Part shown: piece after piece, positions 49,998 through 59,722 of the stretch
Layout of the letters: each line of letters begins with the position of its first letter
Numbering within the stretch: position 1 is the stretch's first letter
Source: an uncultured Candidatus Actinomarina sp.
GTDB lineage: Bacteria; Actinomycetota; Acidimicrobiia; Actinomarinales; Actinomarinaceae
Assembly: GCA_902619825.1 (NCBI GenBank)
Contig: CACNFT010000002.1
Location: forward strand, 62,001-126,000
Length of the DNA stretch: 64,000 nucleotides
Direction of reading: 5' to 3'
Made by a program: the position numbers and the translations under genes
Notes under the pieces: model-generated
What the model saw: the letters and a program-made list of their open reading frames with translations, nothing else
Told to the model about the DNA's origin: nothing
Databases searched by the model: none

Positions 49998-51214
49998 TAT
50001 ACAGCAGAAGAAAGACATCTCAAATTCAAGTAGGTAAAGTTGGAATTGGTTCTAATTTTCCTATATCAGTGCAGTCGATGACAACTACTAAGACTAGAGA
50101 TGTAGACGGTACACTTGCACAGATTTATGAAATTGCTTCAAATGGAGCGGACATTGTGAGAGTTACTTGCAATGAGGTTGAAGCTGCTGAAGGTCTTGTT
50201 GAGATTACCCAAAGAAGCCCAGTCCCTATTATTGCTGACATACATTTTCAGTATAAGTTAGCGCTTGCTGCAATTGATGCAGGTGTAGACGGTCTGAGAC
50301 TTAATCCTGGAAATATTAGAAAAGAATCGCAGATAAAAGAAGTAGCAAAAGCAGCATTAAGTGCAAACATCCCTATACGAATTGGGGTAAATGGTGGATC
50401 ACTTGATAAAGATTTACTTGAGAAATATGGAGACGCTACTCCTGAAGCTTTGGTTGAGTCAGCTATGACAGAATTAAAGTACCTTGAGGATGTTGATTTC
50501 TTTAATATAAAGATTTCTGTAAAACATTCAAACGTACCACTAATGATTGAGTCATACAGATTGCTTGCAGAGAAAGTTGAGTACCCTTTACATTTAGGGG
50601 TAACCGAAGCAGGGCCTCTACCAGGAGGACTTATAAAATCAACGGCGGGTATATCAACATTATTAAATGAAGGGATTGGGGATACAATAAGATATTCATT
50701 GACCGCCGACCCTATAGAAGAAGCCAAAAGTGGTAGACAGCTACTCGAATATTTAGGACTCAGAGAGAGAAATTCTCTCGATTTGATTGCATGTCCAAGC
50801 TGCGGCAGGGCAGAAGTTGATGTTATTAAAGTTGCTGAAGAAGCACAAGAGGCATTGAGTAAAGAAGATATACCCCTTCAGGTTGCTGTTATGGGTTGCG
50901 TAGTCAATGGACCCGGAGAGGCTAGATCAGCAGATCTTGGTATTGCTGCAGGAAAAAATAAGGGCCATTTGTTTATACGCGGTGAGGTTGTGAGAGTTGT
51001 AAATGAAAAAGACATGGTTACTTCTTTACTGGATGAAGCCCGTTTGATTGTAGAAGAAGGAATCGAATCTAGATTGGCAGCTGCAGATGATAATGCAGCA
51101 GAACTAGCTCAAAAAGATGTTGAAGATTTATTAAACTCTCAAGGTGATATAAATAACTTTACGGAGAGAAAAAAATCAGTTGTTGAGATTACTTCAAAAC
51201 AAGATAATGATTAG
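49994..51214 (+). CDS. ispG: 4-hydroxy-3-methylbut-2-enyl diphosphate synthase
   Basis: A 406-residue IspG (GcpE), the [4Fe-4S] enzyme of the MEP isoprenoid pathway. PISVQSMTTTKTRD is the N-terminal TIM-barrel signature, ADIHFQYKLALAA and RLNPGNI follow, and the cluster Cys residues are in ACPSCGRAEVD and MGCVVNGPGEA. A 30-residue charged tail extends beyond the core. It is coupled to rseP and stands 21 bases before proS. Confidence 0.96.
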   Translation: MIYSRRKTSQIQVGKVGIGSNFPISVQSMTTTKTRDVDGTLAQIYEIASNGADIVRVTCNEVEAAEGLVEITQRSPVPIIADIHFQYKLALAAIDAGVDGLRLNPGNIRKESQIKEVAKAALSANIPIRIGVNGGSLDKDLLEKYGDATPEALVESAMTELKYLEDVDFFNIKISVKHSNVPLMIESYRLLAEKVEYPLHLGVTEAGPLPGGLIKSTAGISTLLNEGIGDTIRYSLTADPIEEAKSGRQLLEYLGLRERNSLDLIACPSCGRAEVDVIKVAEEAQEALSKEDIPLQVAVMGCVVNGPGEARSADLGIAAGKNKGHLFIRGEVVRVVNEKDMVTSLLDEARLIVEEGIESRLAAADDNAAELAQKDVEDLLNSQGDINNFTERKKSVVEITSKQDND

Positions 51215-51235
51215 TTAACGTAATAGAATATACCT

Positions 51236-52660
51236 ATGGTAAAAAAACTGACTCCCATGTCTGAGGATTTTAATCAATGGTATACCGAAATTGTACAACT
51301 AGCTGATCTTGCCGATTATTCACCTGTAAAAGGAACTATGGTTATTAAACCTTATGGCTATGCGATATGGGAAAATATACAGTCTTACTTAGATAAAAGA
51401 TTTAAAGAGACAGGTCATAAAAATGCGTATTTTCCAATGTTTATACCCAAATCATTTATAGAAAAAGAAGCTGAACATGTTGAAGGCTTTTCTCCAGAGT
51501 TAGCAACTGTTACACATGCTGGTGGTAAAGAATTGGAGGAACCATTAATTGTTAGACCAACTTCTGAAACGATAATAAACCATATGTTCGCAAAGTGGAT
51601 ATCAAGCCATAGAGATCTACCGATGCTTATCAATCAATGGTCAAATGTTGTCAGATGGGAAATGAGAACAAGACTATTTTTAAGGACATCAGAATTTCTA
51701 TGGCAAGAGGGGCACACTGCTCATGCAACAATTGATGAAGCTAAAGAAGAAGCATTAAAAATGCTAGATATATATGAAGAGTTCGCAAAACAAGCAGCAG
51801 CTGTATCTGTTATCAAAGGGACAAAGTCAAATATAGAAAAATTTGCAGGTGCTACAACAACGTATTCAATTGAAGCAATGATGAATGACATGAAAGCACT
51901 GCAAGCAGGTACCTCTCACGAATTAGGACAAAACTTTTCAAAAGCATTTGATATTACATTTTCTGATGAGAATAATGAATTACAACATCCATATCAAACT
52001 AGTTGGGGAGTGAGCACAAGATTGGTAGGTATGATAATCATGGCTCATGGAGATGATAAAGGTTTAAAACTTCCACCTAAATTGGCACCTCATCAAATAG
52101 TCATCGTTCCGATAATCCCAAATGACAAAGATAAAGATTCAGTAATGACAGTTGTTAATCAATTAAACGACTCTCTTAGTGAATTTAGAGTAATTGTTGA
52201 TGATAGATCAGAAGTTTCACCAGGTTTTAAATTTAATGAGTGGGAGCAGAAAGGGGTTCCATTGAGAGTTGAGGTAGGACCTAAAGATATTGAAAAAAAT
52301 ACAATTCTTGTTTCTAGAAGAGATGATGAGTCCAAAAATTCATACCCTATGGATGATGTCCAAAAAACTTTAAAAAAACTTCTTAATGAAATTCAAGATA
52401 ACTTATATAAAAATTCTGAAAATACTCTTAAAAACAATACAACGCATGTTGAATCTTTTAATGAATTAACAGAAGTATTAAACAGTAAGAAAGGTTTTGT
52501 ATCGTGTTTTTGGAAGGAAAATAAAGAAGATGAGTTAAAAATTAAAGAGGAGACTAGCGCAACCCTTAGATGTTATCCTTTAGAAAATACTGATTCACAA
52601 AAAGCAGTTAATTCAGATTCTGAAGATGGTAATTTTACTATATTTTCTAAAGCTTATTAA
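51236..52660 (+). CDS. proS: Prolyl-tRNA synthetase, archaeal/eukaryotic-type
   Basis: A 474-residue class-II synthetase of the short form without the bacterial editing insertion. Motif 1 is in GTMVIKPYGYAIWENI, motif 2 in VVRWEMRTRLFLRTSEFLWQEGHTAH, and motif 3 in YQTSWGVSTRLVGMIIM. The anticodon-binding domain is followed by a C-terminal zinc-like domain ending FTIFSKAY, typical of this type. Actinobacteria often have the long bacterial form, so the type is worth noting. The tail's Cys pattern is reduced (FVSCFWKE, LRCYP). Confidence 0.94.
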   Translation: MVKKLTPMSEDFNQWYTEIVQLADLADYSPVKGTMVIKPYGYAIWENIQSYLDKRFKETGHKNAYFPMFIPKSFIEKEAEHVEGFSPELATVTHAGGKELEEPLIVRPTSETIINHMFAKWISSHRDLPMLINQWSNVVRWEMRTRLFLRTSEFLWQEGHTAHATIDEAKEEALKMLDIYEEFAKQAAAVSVIKGTKSNIEKFAGATTTYSIEAMMNDMKALQAGTSHELGQNFSKAFDITFSDENNELQHPYQTSWGVSTRLVGMIIMAHGDDKGLKLPPKLAPHQIVIVPIIPNDKDKDSVMTVVNQLNDSLSEFRVIVDDRSEVSPGFKFNEWEQKGVPLRVEVGPKDIEKNTILVSRRDDESKNSYPMDDVQKTLKKLLNEIQDNLYKNSENTLKNNTTHVESFNELTEVLNSKKGFVSCFWKENKEDELKIKEETSATLRCYPLENTDSQKAVNSDSEDGNFTIFSKAY

Positions 52661-52720
52661 AAATTCTTTATCTTAAATCAAAATTACGTTAAAATTAAAT
52701 TAACAACTTAACTACAAAAT

Positions 52721-52745
52721 AGTGGGTTCAAAGCCCACTTTTTTT
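52721..52745 (+). terminator. Rho-independent terminator after proS
   Basis: AGTGGG (52721-52726) and CCCACT (52734-52739) form a stem that can extend inward by two pairs; a run of seven T follows (52739-52745). It ends six bases before the rimP ribosome-binding site, so it also sits in the rimP leader and could attenuate the nusA operon. Confidence 0.75.
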
Positions 52746-52763
52746 ATGAATGGAGGTGATCAA

Positions 52764-53237
52764 GTGGTTATCAAAAACAACATCTCCCTTGCTATTTCAA
52801 CATATTTGGAAACTGAAAATCTTGAATTATATGATTTAAACATTGCAGGCAACGAATCAATTTCTAAAGTCGAGGTATTTATCTTTTCACATGAAGACCA
52901 GGAATTGAGTACCTTTGAGAGACTCAATTATCAAATACAAAGACTTCTTGAAGACATAGGGCTTGAAAAAGGCACTTATGAATTAATCCTTTCTAGTCCA
53001 GGTGTCGAACGTTCTTTAAAAACAAAAAGACATTTTGAATTGGCTCTAAATGAAGAAATAAAAATAAATCTCATTAATCCAAAGAATGGAGAGTACACAT
53101 TCATTGGAAACTTGGTGAATATAAACGATAAAGATGTACAGATATTAAATGATGGACTGACTCATAATTTTGAATACGAAAATATTAAGAAAGCAAATAT
53201 TAGATTTAACAAATTTAGGCAAAAAGTAAAAAGTTGA
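52764..53237 (+). CDS. rimP: Ribosome maturation factor RimP
   Basis: A 157-residue RimP, needed for 30S assembly. The N-terminal half contains LELYDLNIAG and the domain linker LSSPGVERSLKTKRHFE, which is the family signature (SPGxxRPL-type); a small SH3-like domain ends the protein. The start is GTG 52764 with GGAGGTGAT, a full match to the 16S rRNA tail, seven bases upstream. The frame is open to 52722 but that part is the terminator hairpin. It stands before nusA as usual. Confidence 0.93.
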   Translation: MVIKNNISLAISTYLETENLELYDLNIAGNESISKVEVFIFSHEDQELSTFERLNYQIQRLLEDIGLEKGTYELILSSPGVERSLKTKRHFELALNEEIKINLINPKNGEYTFIGNLVNINDKDVQILNDGLTHNFEYENIKKANIRFNKFRQKVKS

Positions 53238-53244
53238 GGTAAAT

Positions 53245-54264
53245 ATGAAATTAGGAAGTGATATTAAACAAGCTATAGAATCTCTTGCTTTAGATAAAGG
53301 TGTCGATGTAGATAGTATGTATGAAGCTTTGGTATCAGCCTTCAGGTCAGCTTATATGAGAATTCCTGGAGCTGCAGAAGAAGCAAGAGTTACGTTAGAT
53401 CCTGATAGTGGTGAAATAACTGTTTATGCTCAAGAACTTGATGTTGATGGAAATGTAATTAAAGAATGGGAACCTGATATAAGTGATTCTGACTTTGGAA
53501 GAATAGCTGCTCAATCATTCAAACAAATGATGTCAACAAAAGTAAGAGATGCAAAAAGGGCTACTGTACTAGATGCATATATTGGTAGAGAGGGTGAGTT
53601 AATTACTGGTATTGTTACTCAATTTGATCCAAGGTTTAACCAAACAATAATTGACTTACAAGACGCAGAAGCTGTAATCCCATCTAGTGAACGTATACCT
53701 TTTGAACGTCTTGAAAGAGGAAACCGCATAAAAGCATTAATTACTGAGATAAGAACTGAGTCAAAGGGTATACCTATTGTTGTCAGTAGAAATAGGGCAG
53801 AATTTGTACAAAGAATGTTGGAATTAGAAGTTCCAGAATTAACTGATGGAACTGTTGAGTTACGAGCTATAGCTAGAGAAGCTGGAAGTAGAACAAAGAT
53901 TGCAGTATTCTCGAACGATCCAAATGTTGATCCAAAAGGAGCATGTGTTGGTTCACGTGGTTCTAGAGTTAGACAAATAGTTAATGAACTCAAAGGTGAA
54001 AAATTAGATGTTGTTGAGTGGAGAGAAGATAAAGTAAGATTCATAATTGAAGCTCTTGGTCCAGCTGACATTGATGAAGTTATTCTTGACGAGGATACAA
54101 AATCAGCAAAAGTAATTGTAAAAGATAGTCAACTTTCACTTGCTATTGGGAAAGAAGGACAAAATGCGCGTCTCGCTGCCAAATTAACTGGTTACAAAAT
54201 CGATATTGAGGGTTTAGGAGATTCACCTCCTGAGGAGGAAGAGCCTACAAAAGAAGAAGAATAG
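53245..54264 (+). CDS. nusA: Transcription termination/antitermination factor NusA
   Basis: A 339-residue NusA. The N-terminal polymerase-binding domain runs to about residue 105, an S1 domain follows (GREGELITGIVTQF), and two KH domains contain GACVGSRGSRVRQIVNEL and LAIGKEGQNARLAAKLTGYKIDI. An acidic tail ends the protein; the extra acidic repeats of E. coli NusA are absent, as in other Actinobacteria. It follows rimP by seven bases with GAGG before its start. Confidence 0.96.
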   Translation: MKLGSDIKQAIESLALDKGVDVDSMYEALVSAFRSAYMRIPGAAEEARVTLDPDSGEITVYAQELDVDGNVIKEWEPDISDSDFGRIAAQSFKQMMSTKVRDAKRATVLDAYIGREGELITGIVTQFDPRFNQTIIDLQDAEAVIPSSERIPFERLERGNRIKALITEIRTESKGIPIVVSRNRAEFVQRMLELEVPELTDGTVELRAIAREAGSRTKIAVFSNDPNVDPKGACVGSRGSRVRQIVNELKGEKLDVVEWREDKVRFIIEALGPADIDEVILDEDTKSAKVIVKDSQLSLAIGKEGQNARLAAKLTGYKIDIEGLGDSPPEEEEPTKEEE

Positions 54265-54269
54265 ATTAA

Positions 54270-56303
54270 ATGGCAAAAAAACGTATTCACCAAATAGCAA
54301 AAGAACTTGATATTGCATCTGCTGACGTGCTTCATAAAGCAAAAGAATTAGGCTTTGAAGTTAAAACAGCATCATCAGGGTTAGTACCAGAAGATGAAGA
54401 ATTGTTAAAACTAGCTTTTGCAGAAGAATCTTCAGTACTAGACATTGAAGAAGAAACAAATGTTGAAATTAATGAGGAAGCCACTCTTACAGAAGAAGAT
54501 AAAGTAATTGAAGAAAATGAAACAATTGATGAAGCTGAAAATGTAGATATAAACATAATTGAAGTTACCGAAGGATCAACTCCAGAGGAAATAGCATCTA
54601 TATTTGATCTTGATGCCACTACAGTTGTTGCAGACTTGATGTCACTTGGCATAATGCAGTCACTCACTTCGACATTAAATAATGATGAGATTGAAAAACT
54701 TTTTGAAAAATATAATGCAATACCAGAGTTTGTAGAAAAAGTAGAAATAAAAAGATCAGACATAATTGAATCTGAGAAATTTGAAGATGCCCCAGATTCG
54801 TTGAAAACAAGACCTGCAATCATAACTGTTATGGGCCATGTCGACCACGGAAAAACGAGTTTGTTGGATTATATAAGAAAAGAAAAAGTTGCTTCTGGTG
54901 AAGCCGGTGGAATTACACAACATGTTGGTGCATACAATGTAACTAATGAATCAGGAAGTGTTACTTTTATAGATACTCCAGGCCATGAAGCTTTTACCCA
55001 AATGAGAGCCAGGGGAGCAGATGTAACAGATATAGTAATTCTTGTTGTTGCTGCAGATGATGGAATAATGCCTCAAACAATAGAAGCAATTAATCATACA
55101 AAAGCTGCAGATGTCCCAATGGTTGTAGCAATAAATAAATGTGATTTGCCCGAAGCAAATCCAACACTAGTAAAAGCAGATCTTACAAAATACGAAGTAG
55201 TATCTGAAGATTTAGGAGGCGATATTCCAGTCGTTGAGATTTCAGCGACTACCGGTGACGGTATAGATGATTTATTAGAAACTCTAAATTTGGTTGCCGA
55301 GATTGAAGAATTAAAAAGCAACTACGAAGCTGATCCATCTGGCTTCATAATTGAATCAAGGATGGAGGTTGGCAAAGGTAACGTCGCTACTGTAATTGTA
55401 AAAAGGGGAACACTCAAAGCTGGTGACTTTATTTATGCTGGAGGAGCATTTTGTAGAGTTAAGTCCCTGTTTGATCATAATGGAGTGACATTGAAATCAG
55501 TAGCCCCTGGTTCACCTGCTGACATTATTGGTTGGGACACTTCTCCCATTGCTGGAGACCAATTTGTTGCTGCAAAGAATCAAAAAACTGCGAAAAACAA
55601 GGCTGAAGAAAATCAAAATAAATTAAAACAATTCGATGATACTTCTTACACAGTCGAATCTCGTGTATCAGAGATGATGCAATTACTTCAAGAAGGTGAA
55701 TTAAATACTATAAATATAATTGTTAAAGCTGATACAAATGGTTCTGTTGAGGCAATAAAAGACAGTCTTTTAAAACTTTCTGATGGTGATGTAAGTATTC
55801 AGATTGTACATGCTGCTGTTGGAGGTATCGTATTGTCCGATGTGGATCTAGCTAGTGCAACAGGTTCAATGATTGTAGGGTTCAATGTAAGACCTGATAG
55901 TCAAGCTAGAAATATGGGCCAAAGTAAAGGTATTGATATTAGAACCTACAACATTATTTATGAATTGATAGATGACATAAGTGAAGCTGTAGTTGGTGAA
56001 CTTACTTTAAGAACTGAGGAGTCTGTAATTGGTATGGTGGATGTCAAAACAACATTTAAAGCTCCAAAAGTCGGTGTTGTAGCAGGTTCAGTAGTTTCAG
56101 AGGGTAAAGTTGAACTTGGAGCTAAAGCTAGATTGCTAAGAGATGGAGTTGTTATATACGACGGCAGTATCGTTTCTCTGCGAAGATTTAAGGATGACGT
56201 AGAAAGCGTAAATGAAGGTCTTGAGTGTGGTATTGGCTTATCTGATTATAAAGATATCAAACAAGGTGACGTTATTGAAATCTTGGGAGAAGTTGCAGTC
56301 TAA
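54270..56303 (+). CDS. infB: Translation initiation factor IF-2
   Basis: A 677-residue IF2, shorter than the 900-1000 residues of most Actinobacteria because the N-terminal linker is reduced. The N-terminus [17 protein letters not shown] is the IF2N domain; a second one lies near residues 100-150. The G domain has [18 protein letters not shown] and NKCD, followed by domains II to IV with the initiator-tRNA-binding end. The ylxR gene usually found between nusA and infB is missing; the two genes are five bases apart. Confidence 0.97.
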   Translation: MAKKRIHQIAKELDIASADVLHKAKELGFEVKTASSGLVPEDEELLKLAFAEESSVLDIEEETNVEINEEATLTEEDKVIEENETIDEAENVDINIIEVTEGSTPEEIASIFDLDATTVVADLMSLGIMQSLTSTLNNDEIEKLFEKYNAIPEFVEKVEIKRSDIIESEKFEDAPDSLKTRPAIITVMGHVDHGKTSLLDYIRKEKVASGEAGGITQHVGAYNVTNESGSVTFIDTPGHEAFTQMRARGADVTDIVILVVAADDGIMPQTIEAINHTKAADVPMVVAINKCDLPEANPTLVKADLTKYEVVSEDLGGDIPVVEISATTGDGIDDLLETLNLVAEIEELKSNYEADPSGFIIESRMEVGKGNVATVIVKRGTLKAGDFIYAGGAFCRVKSLFDHNGVTLKSVAPGSPADIIGWDTSPIAGDQFVAAKNQKTAKNKAEENQNKLKQFDDTSYTVESRVSEMMQLLQEGELNTINIIVKADTNGSVEAIKDSLLKLSDGDVSIQIVHAAVGGIVLSDVDLASATGSMIVGFNVRPDSQARNMGQSKGIDIRTYNIIYELIDDISEAVVGELTLRTEESVIGMVDVKTTFKAPKVGVVAGSVVSEGKVELGAKARLLRDGVVIYDGSIVSLRRFKDDVESVNEGLECGIGLSDYKDIKQGDVIEILGEVAV

Positions 56304-56308
56304 GTCTT

Positions 56309-56656
56309 ATGGATAAGAACTTAAGAGGTGGAAGAATAAACAGAATCAATCCAATGATTCAACAAATTGTTTCTGATTGTTTTTTAAATAGTTCTGATCC
56401 AGATCTAAATAAAGCAACTGTTACATATGTATCGACTTCACCAGATTTGAAAAAAACCACCATACTCGTCTCTTCAATTGAAAATAACAAATCATCACTT
56501 AATAACTCTCTTGCAAGAAATAAACAAAAGATTCAAAAAGTACTTTCAAAGGAAATGAAAACTAAATATGTCCCTTCAATTACATTTGAACTGGATAAAT
56601 CATTTGATGACATCGATAGAATAAATAAGATTATCGGAACAATAAATGAAAACTAA
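56309..56656 (+). CDS. rbfA: 30S ribosome-binding factor RbfA
   Basis: A 115-residue RbfA, a KH-like cold-shock assembly factor that binds near helix 1 of 16S rRNA. The N-terminal RINRINPMIQQIVSD, the strand VTYVSTSPDLKKTTILVS and the FELDKSFDDIDRINKII end match the family. The pattern is divergent but its place between infB and nrnA is the expected one. It overlaps nrnA by 11 bases. Confidence 0.9.
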   Translation: MDKNLRGGRINRINPMIQQIVSDCFLNSSDPDLNKATVTYVSTSPDLKKTTILVSSIENNKSSLNNSLARNKQKIQKVLSKEMKTKYVPSITFELDKSFDDIDRINKIIGTINEN

Positions 56657-57590
56657 GTTAATTGATTATGTTGATAATGGTCCAATTTTTATAACTGGTC
56701 ATGTAAATCCAGATGGAGATGCTTTAGGATCTGCTTTTGCCTTAAAATTATTTTTAGATTCACAAAGTATTATATCTGATGTGGATTTCGATATAACAAC
56801 TAAATTACCATCTAATCTTAATCACCTACCTTATCACCTAATATCTGATGACTTAAAAGAAAAATACAACACTGTATTTGTATTTGATTGTGGAAATTCA
56901 TCAAGGCTTGGTAAATACGAAGAAGTTGTACTAGCAGCTGAAAATGTTGTCGTAATTGATCATCATGTTGATCCATCTTTTGGAGATGTACAGATAATTG
57001 ATCCTCATGCAGCGAGTACAACACAAGTTTTGTTCAGACAATTTAAAGATGAAAATATTGAAATTAATGAAGAAATGGCAAACTGTCTACTTACAGGTTT
57101 AATTACCGATACGGGTCGTTTTCAATACTCAAATACAACTTCAGAAGTATTTAGTATTGCTGCTGAGCTTTTAGGCAATGGAGCTAATCTTTCTAAAATA
57201 AGTGAAAATATATATGGTTCAATAGAGTTCAACGCATTAACTCTTCAAAGCAAGATAATTGAAAGAATAGTCCTAAATGAAGACTTACAATTTGCACATT
57301 CAATTGTATTTCAAAATGACTATAAAGATTATCAAGTAGAACCAGAAGAAACAGATTTTCTTATTGACGTTGTAAGACTTGTTAAGGAATCAACAGTTGC
57401 ATTACTTATAAAAGAGCAAGAAGACGGTTCATTTAAGGGAAGTCTAAGATCTAGAGGCGATATAGATGTCCAAAAAATTGCTTCTATTTTTGGTGGAGGG
57501 GGACATGTAGCTGCAAGTGGTTTTTCTAGTAACCAATCACCTGAATTTATTCTTGAAAAAATTGAACATGAAATTAGAAAATCAATCTGA
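56646..57590 (+). CDS. nrnA: DHH-family nanoRNase / pAp phosphatase
   Basis: A 314-residue DHH/DHHA1 phosphoesterase. GHVNPDGDALGSA is motif I, VFDCGN motif II, VIDHHVDP the DHH motif and LLTGLITDTGRF motif IV; the C-terminal GGGGHVAASGF binds substrate. The family degrades short oligoribonucleotides and 3'-phosphoadenosine 5'-phosphate or c-di-AMP-derived dinucleotides. It overlaps rbfA by 11 bases and truB by 23. Confidence 0.94.
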   Translation: MKTKLIDYVDNGPIFITGHVNPDGDALGSAFALKLFLDSQSIISDVDFDITTKLPSNLNHLPYHLISDDLKEKYNTVFVFDCGNSSRLGKYEEVVLAAENVVVIDHHVDPSFGDVQIIDPHAASTTQVLFRQFKDENIEINEEMANCLLTGLITDTGRFQYSNTTSEVFSIAAELLGNGANLSKISENIYGSIEFNALTLQSKIIERIVLNEDLQFAHSIVFQNDYKDYQVEPEETDFLIDVVRLVKESTVALLIKEQEDGSFKGSLRSRGDIDVQKIASIFGGGGHVAASGFSSNQSPEFILEKIEHEIRKSI

Positions 57591-58449
57591 CTTTTATTTA
57601 CTTTATAAACCTGATAGCTGGACATCTCAAGATCTTTGTACATTTTTTAAAAAAAAATATAATTTTAAGAAGGTTGGACATTCCGGAACATTAGATCCAA
57701 GCGCGGAAGGATTAATGTTGATCGCAACAAATAAATATACAAAATTATTTGATTACATTGACAACACTCATAAGACATATGAATTCGAGGCTTTGTTTGG
57801 GTTTGAATCAGAAACCAATGATACTGATTCAGAGTTGGTAGAAATTGAGTCAATAAATTTGGAAAGTAAATTAGAAGAATTGGATAAGGGTATTTCAGGA
57901 CTTACAGGCAACATTAAACAGGTACCTCCAATTTATTCAGCTATAAAAGTAAAAGGTAAACGACTATATAAGTATGCACGACAAGAAAAAGAAGTAGAGT
58001 TGCCGATACGAGATGTAGAAGTGAATAATTTCAAATTAATTAGTTATGAGGGAAATAAAGCAAAATTTATAGCAACAGTAAGTAAGGGAACCTACATCAG
58101 ATCATTAATTGTAGACTTGGCTAAATCAATTGGTACAAAAGCAGTGGTATCTTCAATTAATAGAATTGAAATTGGAACTTTAAATAAAAATAATGCAAAT
58201 GTTATTAAAAACATTGAACAGTTAGAGAGATCAATTACACCTGAACCATTAGATTGGAGAATTTTGTTTGATATCCCAACTATTTCAGTGGAGGATTCTG
58301 TTTTAAAAGACATTAAAAATGGAAATTTTCTGAAAAGTTCATTATTTGGAACTGATGTTCCACATATAATAGAAAATAAAAATTCAATTGTTGCCATTTA
58401 TGAACCATACAATGAAAATAAGTTCAAACCACAAAAAGTTTTAATATGA
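57568..58449 (+). CDS. truB: tRNA pseudouridine-55 synthase
   Basis: A 293-residue TruB. LLYKPDSWTSQD starts the fold; the catalytic Asp is in KVGHSGTLDPSAEGLMLI, followed by TKLFDYIDNTHKTYEFEALFG, QVPPIYSAIKVKGKRLY and GTYIRSLIVDLA. The ATG at 57568 is taken because conserved sequence begins ten residues later; the frame is open to 57517 within nrnA. It overlaps ribF by four bases. Confidence 0.95.
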   Translation: MKLENQSDFYLLYKPDSWTSQDLCTFFKKKYNFKKVGHSGTLDPSAEGLMLIATNKYTKLFDYIDNTHKTYEFEALFGFESETNDTDSELVEIESINLESKLEELDKGISGLTGNIKQVPPIYSAIKVKGKRLYKYARQEKEVELPIRDVEVNNFKLISYEGNKAKFIATVSKGTYIRSLIVDLAKSIGTKAVVSSINRIEIGTLNKNNANVIKNIEQLERSITPEPLDWRILFDIPTISVEDSVLKDIKNGNFLKSSLFGTDVPHIIENKNSIVAIYEPYNENKFKPQKVLI

Positions 58450-59342
58450 AAATTTACGAAAAATTAGATACAACAGCAAAAATTAGTGATAATTCTGAAA
58501 TTATCTGCATTGGTGCTTTTGATGGAGTTCACTTAGCCCACCAAGAGTTATTCAAAAAAACAAGAGATTTAAATAAACAATTCGATATTGTTACATTCGA
58601 CGTGTTGCCCAAAATTTATTTCAATGATTCTCTTAAACCTTTAGTTTCAAAAAAGGAGAGAAGTGAAATCTTTGAAACATTTATACCAAAAAATTTAATT
58701 TATTTAAATTTTGAACAATTCAATCGAATATCATCTGGTGATTTTTGTACGTTCTTGCATCAAAACCTTGGGATAAAAAAAATTGTTGTTGGTAAAGATT
58801 TTAAATTTGGTAAAAACAGATCTGGAGATATTAATTCTTTGATTGATTCTTTTGGTGAAGATAATATTTTTCTCCTAGAAGATTATTTAATAAATAATGA
58901 AAAAGTTTCATCTACTAAATTACGATATTATCTATCTTCTGGTGAGATTGATAAAGCTAATAATCTATTAGGTAGAGACTATTGTCTCACCGGTAAAGTA
59001 AAAAAAGGGAAACAGTTAGGAAGTGAATTAGGTTTTCCAACTGCAAATCTCACACTAGATGAAGAAGTCTTTTTACCAACATTCGGTGTATATTATGGTG
59101 TTGTTGAAGTTGATAAAAAAAGGTTTAATTGCATTGCTAACATTGGATTAAATCCAACTGTTGATGATGAAGATTCTGTAAAAATTGAAGCACATATTTT
59201 AAATTTTAATGATGATATATATCACAGGGAAATAAAGCTTTTTTTGAAAAATTTTATCCGTGATGAGCAAAAGTTTGAAAATATTGATGAGCTAAAAAAC
59301 CAAGTTTTGGATGATATTGAATCCGCAAAGAAATACATATAA
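58446..59342 (+). CDS. ribF: Bifunctional riboflavin kinase / FAD synthetase
   Basis: A 298-residue RibF. The N-terminal FMN adenylyltransferase domain has GAFDGVHLAHQELF, with Ala for the usual Gly, and GKDFKFGKNRSGDI. The C-terminal riboflavin kinase domain has GRDYCLTGKVKKGKQLGSELGFPTANL and CIANIGLNPTVDD. It supplies FMN and FAD to the acyl-CoA dehydrogenase, EtfA and photolyase in this window. It is coupled to truB and precedes rpsO by 39 bases. Confidence 0.95.
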   Translation: MKIYEKLDTTAKISDNSEIICIGAFDGVHLAHQELFKKTRDLNKQFDIVTFDVLPKIYFNDSLKPLVSKKERSEIFETFIPKNLIYLNFEQFNRISSGDFCTFLHQNLGIKKIVVGKDFKFGKNRSGDINSLIDSFGEDNIFLLEDYLINNEKVSSTKLRYYLSSGEIDKANNLLGRDYCLTGKVKKGKQLGSELGFPTANLTLDEEVFLPTFGVYYGVVEVDKKRFNCIANIGLNPTVDDEDSVKIEAHILNFNDDIYHREIKLFLKNFIRDEQKFENIDELKNQVLDDIESAKKYI

Positions 59343-59367
59343 TTTACACTTTAGATCTATTGACTAC

Positions 59368-59373
59368 TAATAT
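59368..59373 (+). promoter_or_regulatory. Possible -10 box of rpsO
   Basis: TAATAT ends eight bases before the rpsO ATG, which has no Shine-Dalgarno sequence. A leaderless rpsO start is possible. No clear -35 box was found. Confidence 0.3.
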
Positions 59374-59381
59374 TATTTCGA

Positions 59382-59639
59382 ATGACAACCAAAGAAAAAA
59401 TAATTAAAGAATACGGTAAATCTGAAAATGATACTGGTTCAACTGAAGTACAGGTTGCTTTACTTACACAAAGAATAAATGATTTAACCGATCATTTAAA
59501 AATACACAAGAAAGACCATCACACAAGAAGAGGATTATTGATGCTTGTGGGTAAAAGAAAAAGGCTTCTTCAATATCTTGAAAATCAAGATGTTGAGAGA
59601 TATCGTTCTTTAATTGATAAACTTGGTTTAAGAAAGTAA
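59382..59639 (+). CDS. rpsO: 30S ribosomal protein S15
   Basis: An 85-residue S15. [30 protein letters not shown] is the family signature and [21 protein letters not shown] binds 16S rRNA. No ribosome-binding site is seen before the ATG. The rpsO-pnp order is universal; the 83-base gap to pnp holds two hairpins. Confidence 0.97.
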   Translation: MTTKEKIIKEYGKSENDTGSTEVQVALLTQRINDLTDHLKIHKKDHHTRRGLLMLVGKRKRLLQYLENQDVERYRSLIDKLGLRK

Positions 59640-59661
59640 ATAAATATAAGATAGAGCGTTG

Positions 59662-59718
59662 TTAATTGAGAGCTTTTAAGGAAAGCTGGCAATTAATAAC
59701 CTCATCTTGGAAATGAGG
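59662..59718 (+). promoter_or_regulatory. Two leader hairpins of pnp, the second covering the ribosome-binding site
   Basis: The first hairpin pairs TTAATTG (59662-59668) with CAATTAA (59690-59696), and inside it AGCTTT (59671-59676) with AAAGCT (59682-59687). The second pairs CCTCAT (59700-59705) with ATGAGG (59713-59718). The GAGG at 59715-59718, the only ribosome-binding site before the pnp ATG at 59723, lies in the 3' arm. In E. coli the same intergenic region holds an RNase III-cut hairpin through which PNPase represses itself; a similar use is inferred. Confidence 0.6.
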
Positions 59719-59722
59719 ATAA

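Noticed and set aside
50248-50727. 159-codon open frame on the minus strand opposite ispG
   Set aside because: No recognisable motifs and fully within a conserved IspG reading frame on the other strand.
54332-54823. 163-codon open frame on the minus strand opposite infB
   Set aside because: Low-complexity Ser/Phe-rich translation opposite the acidic linker of IF2; explained by GAA/GAT codons read backwards.
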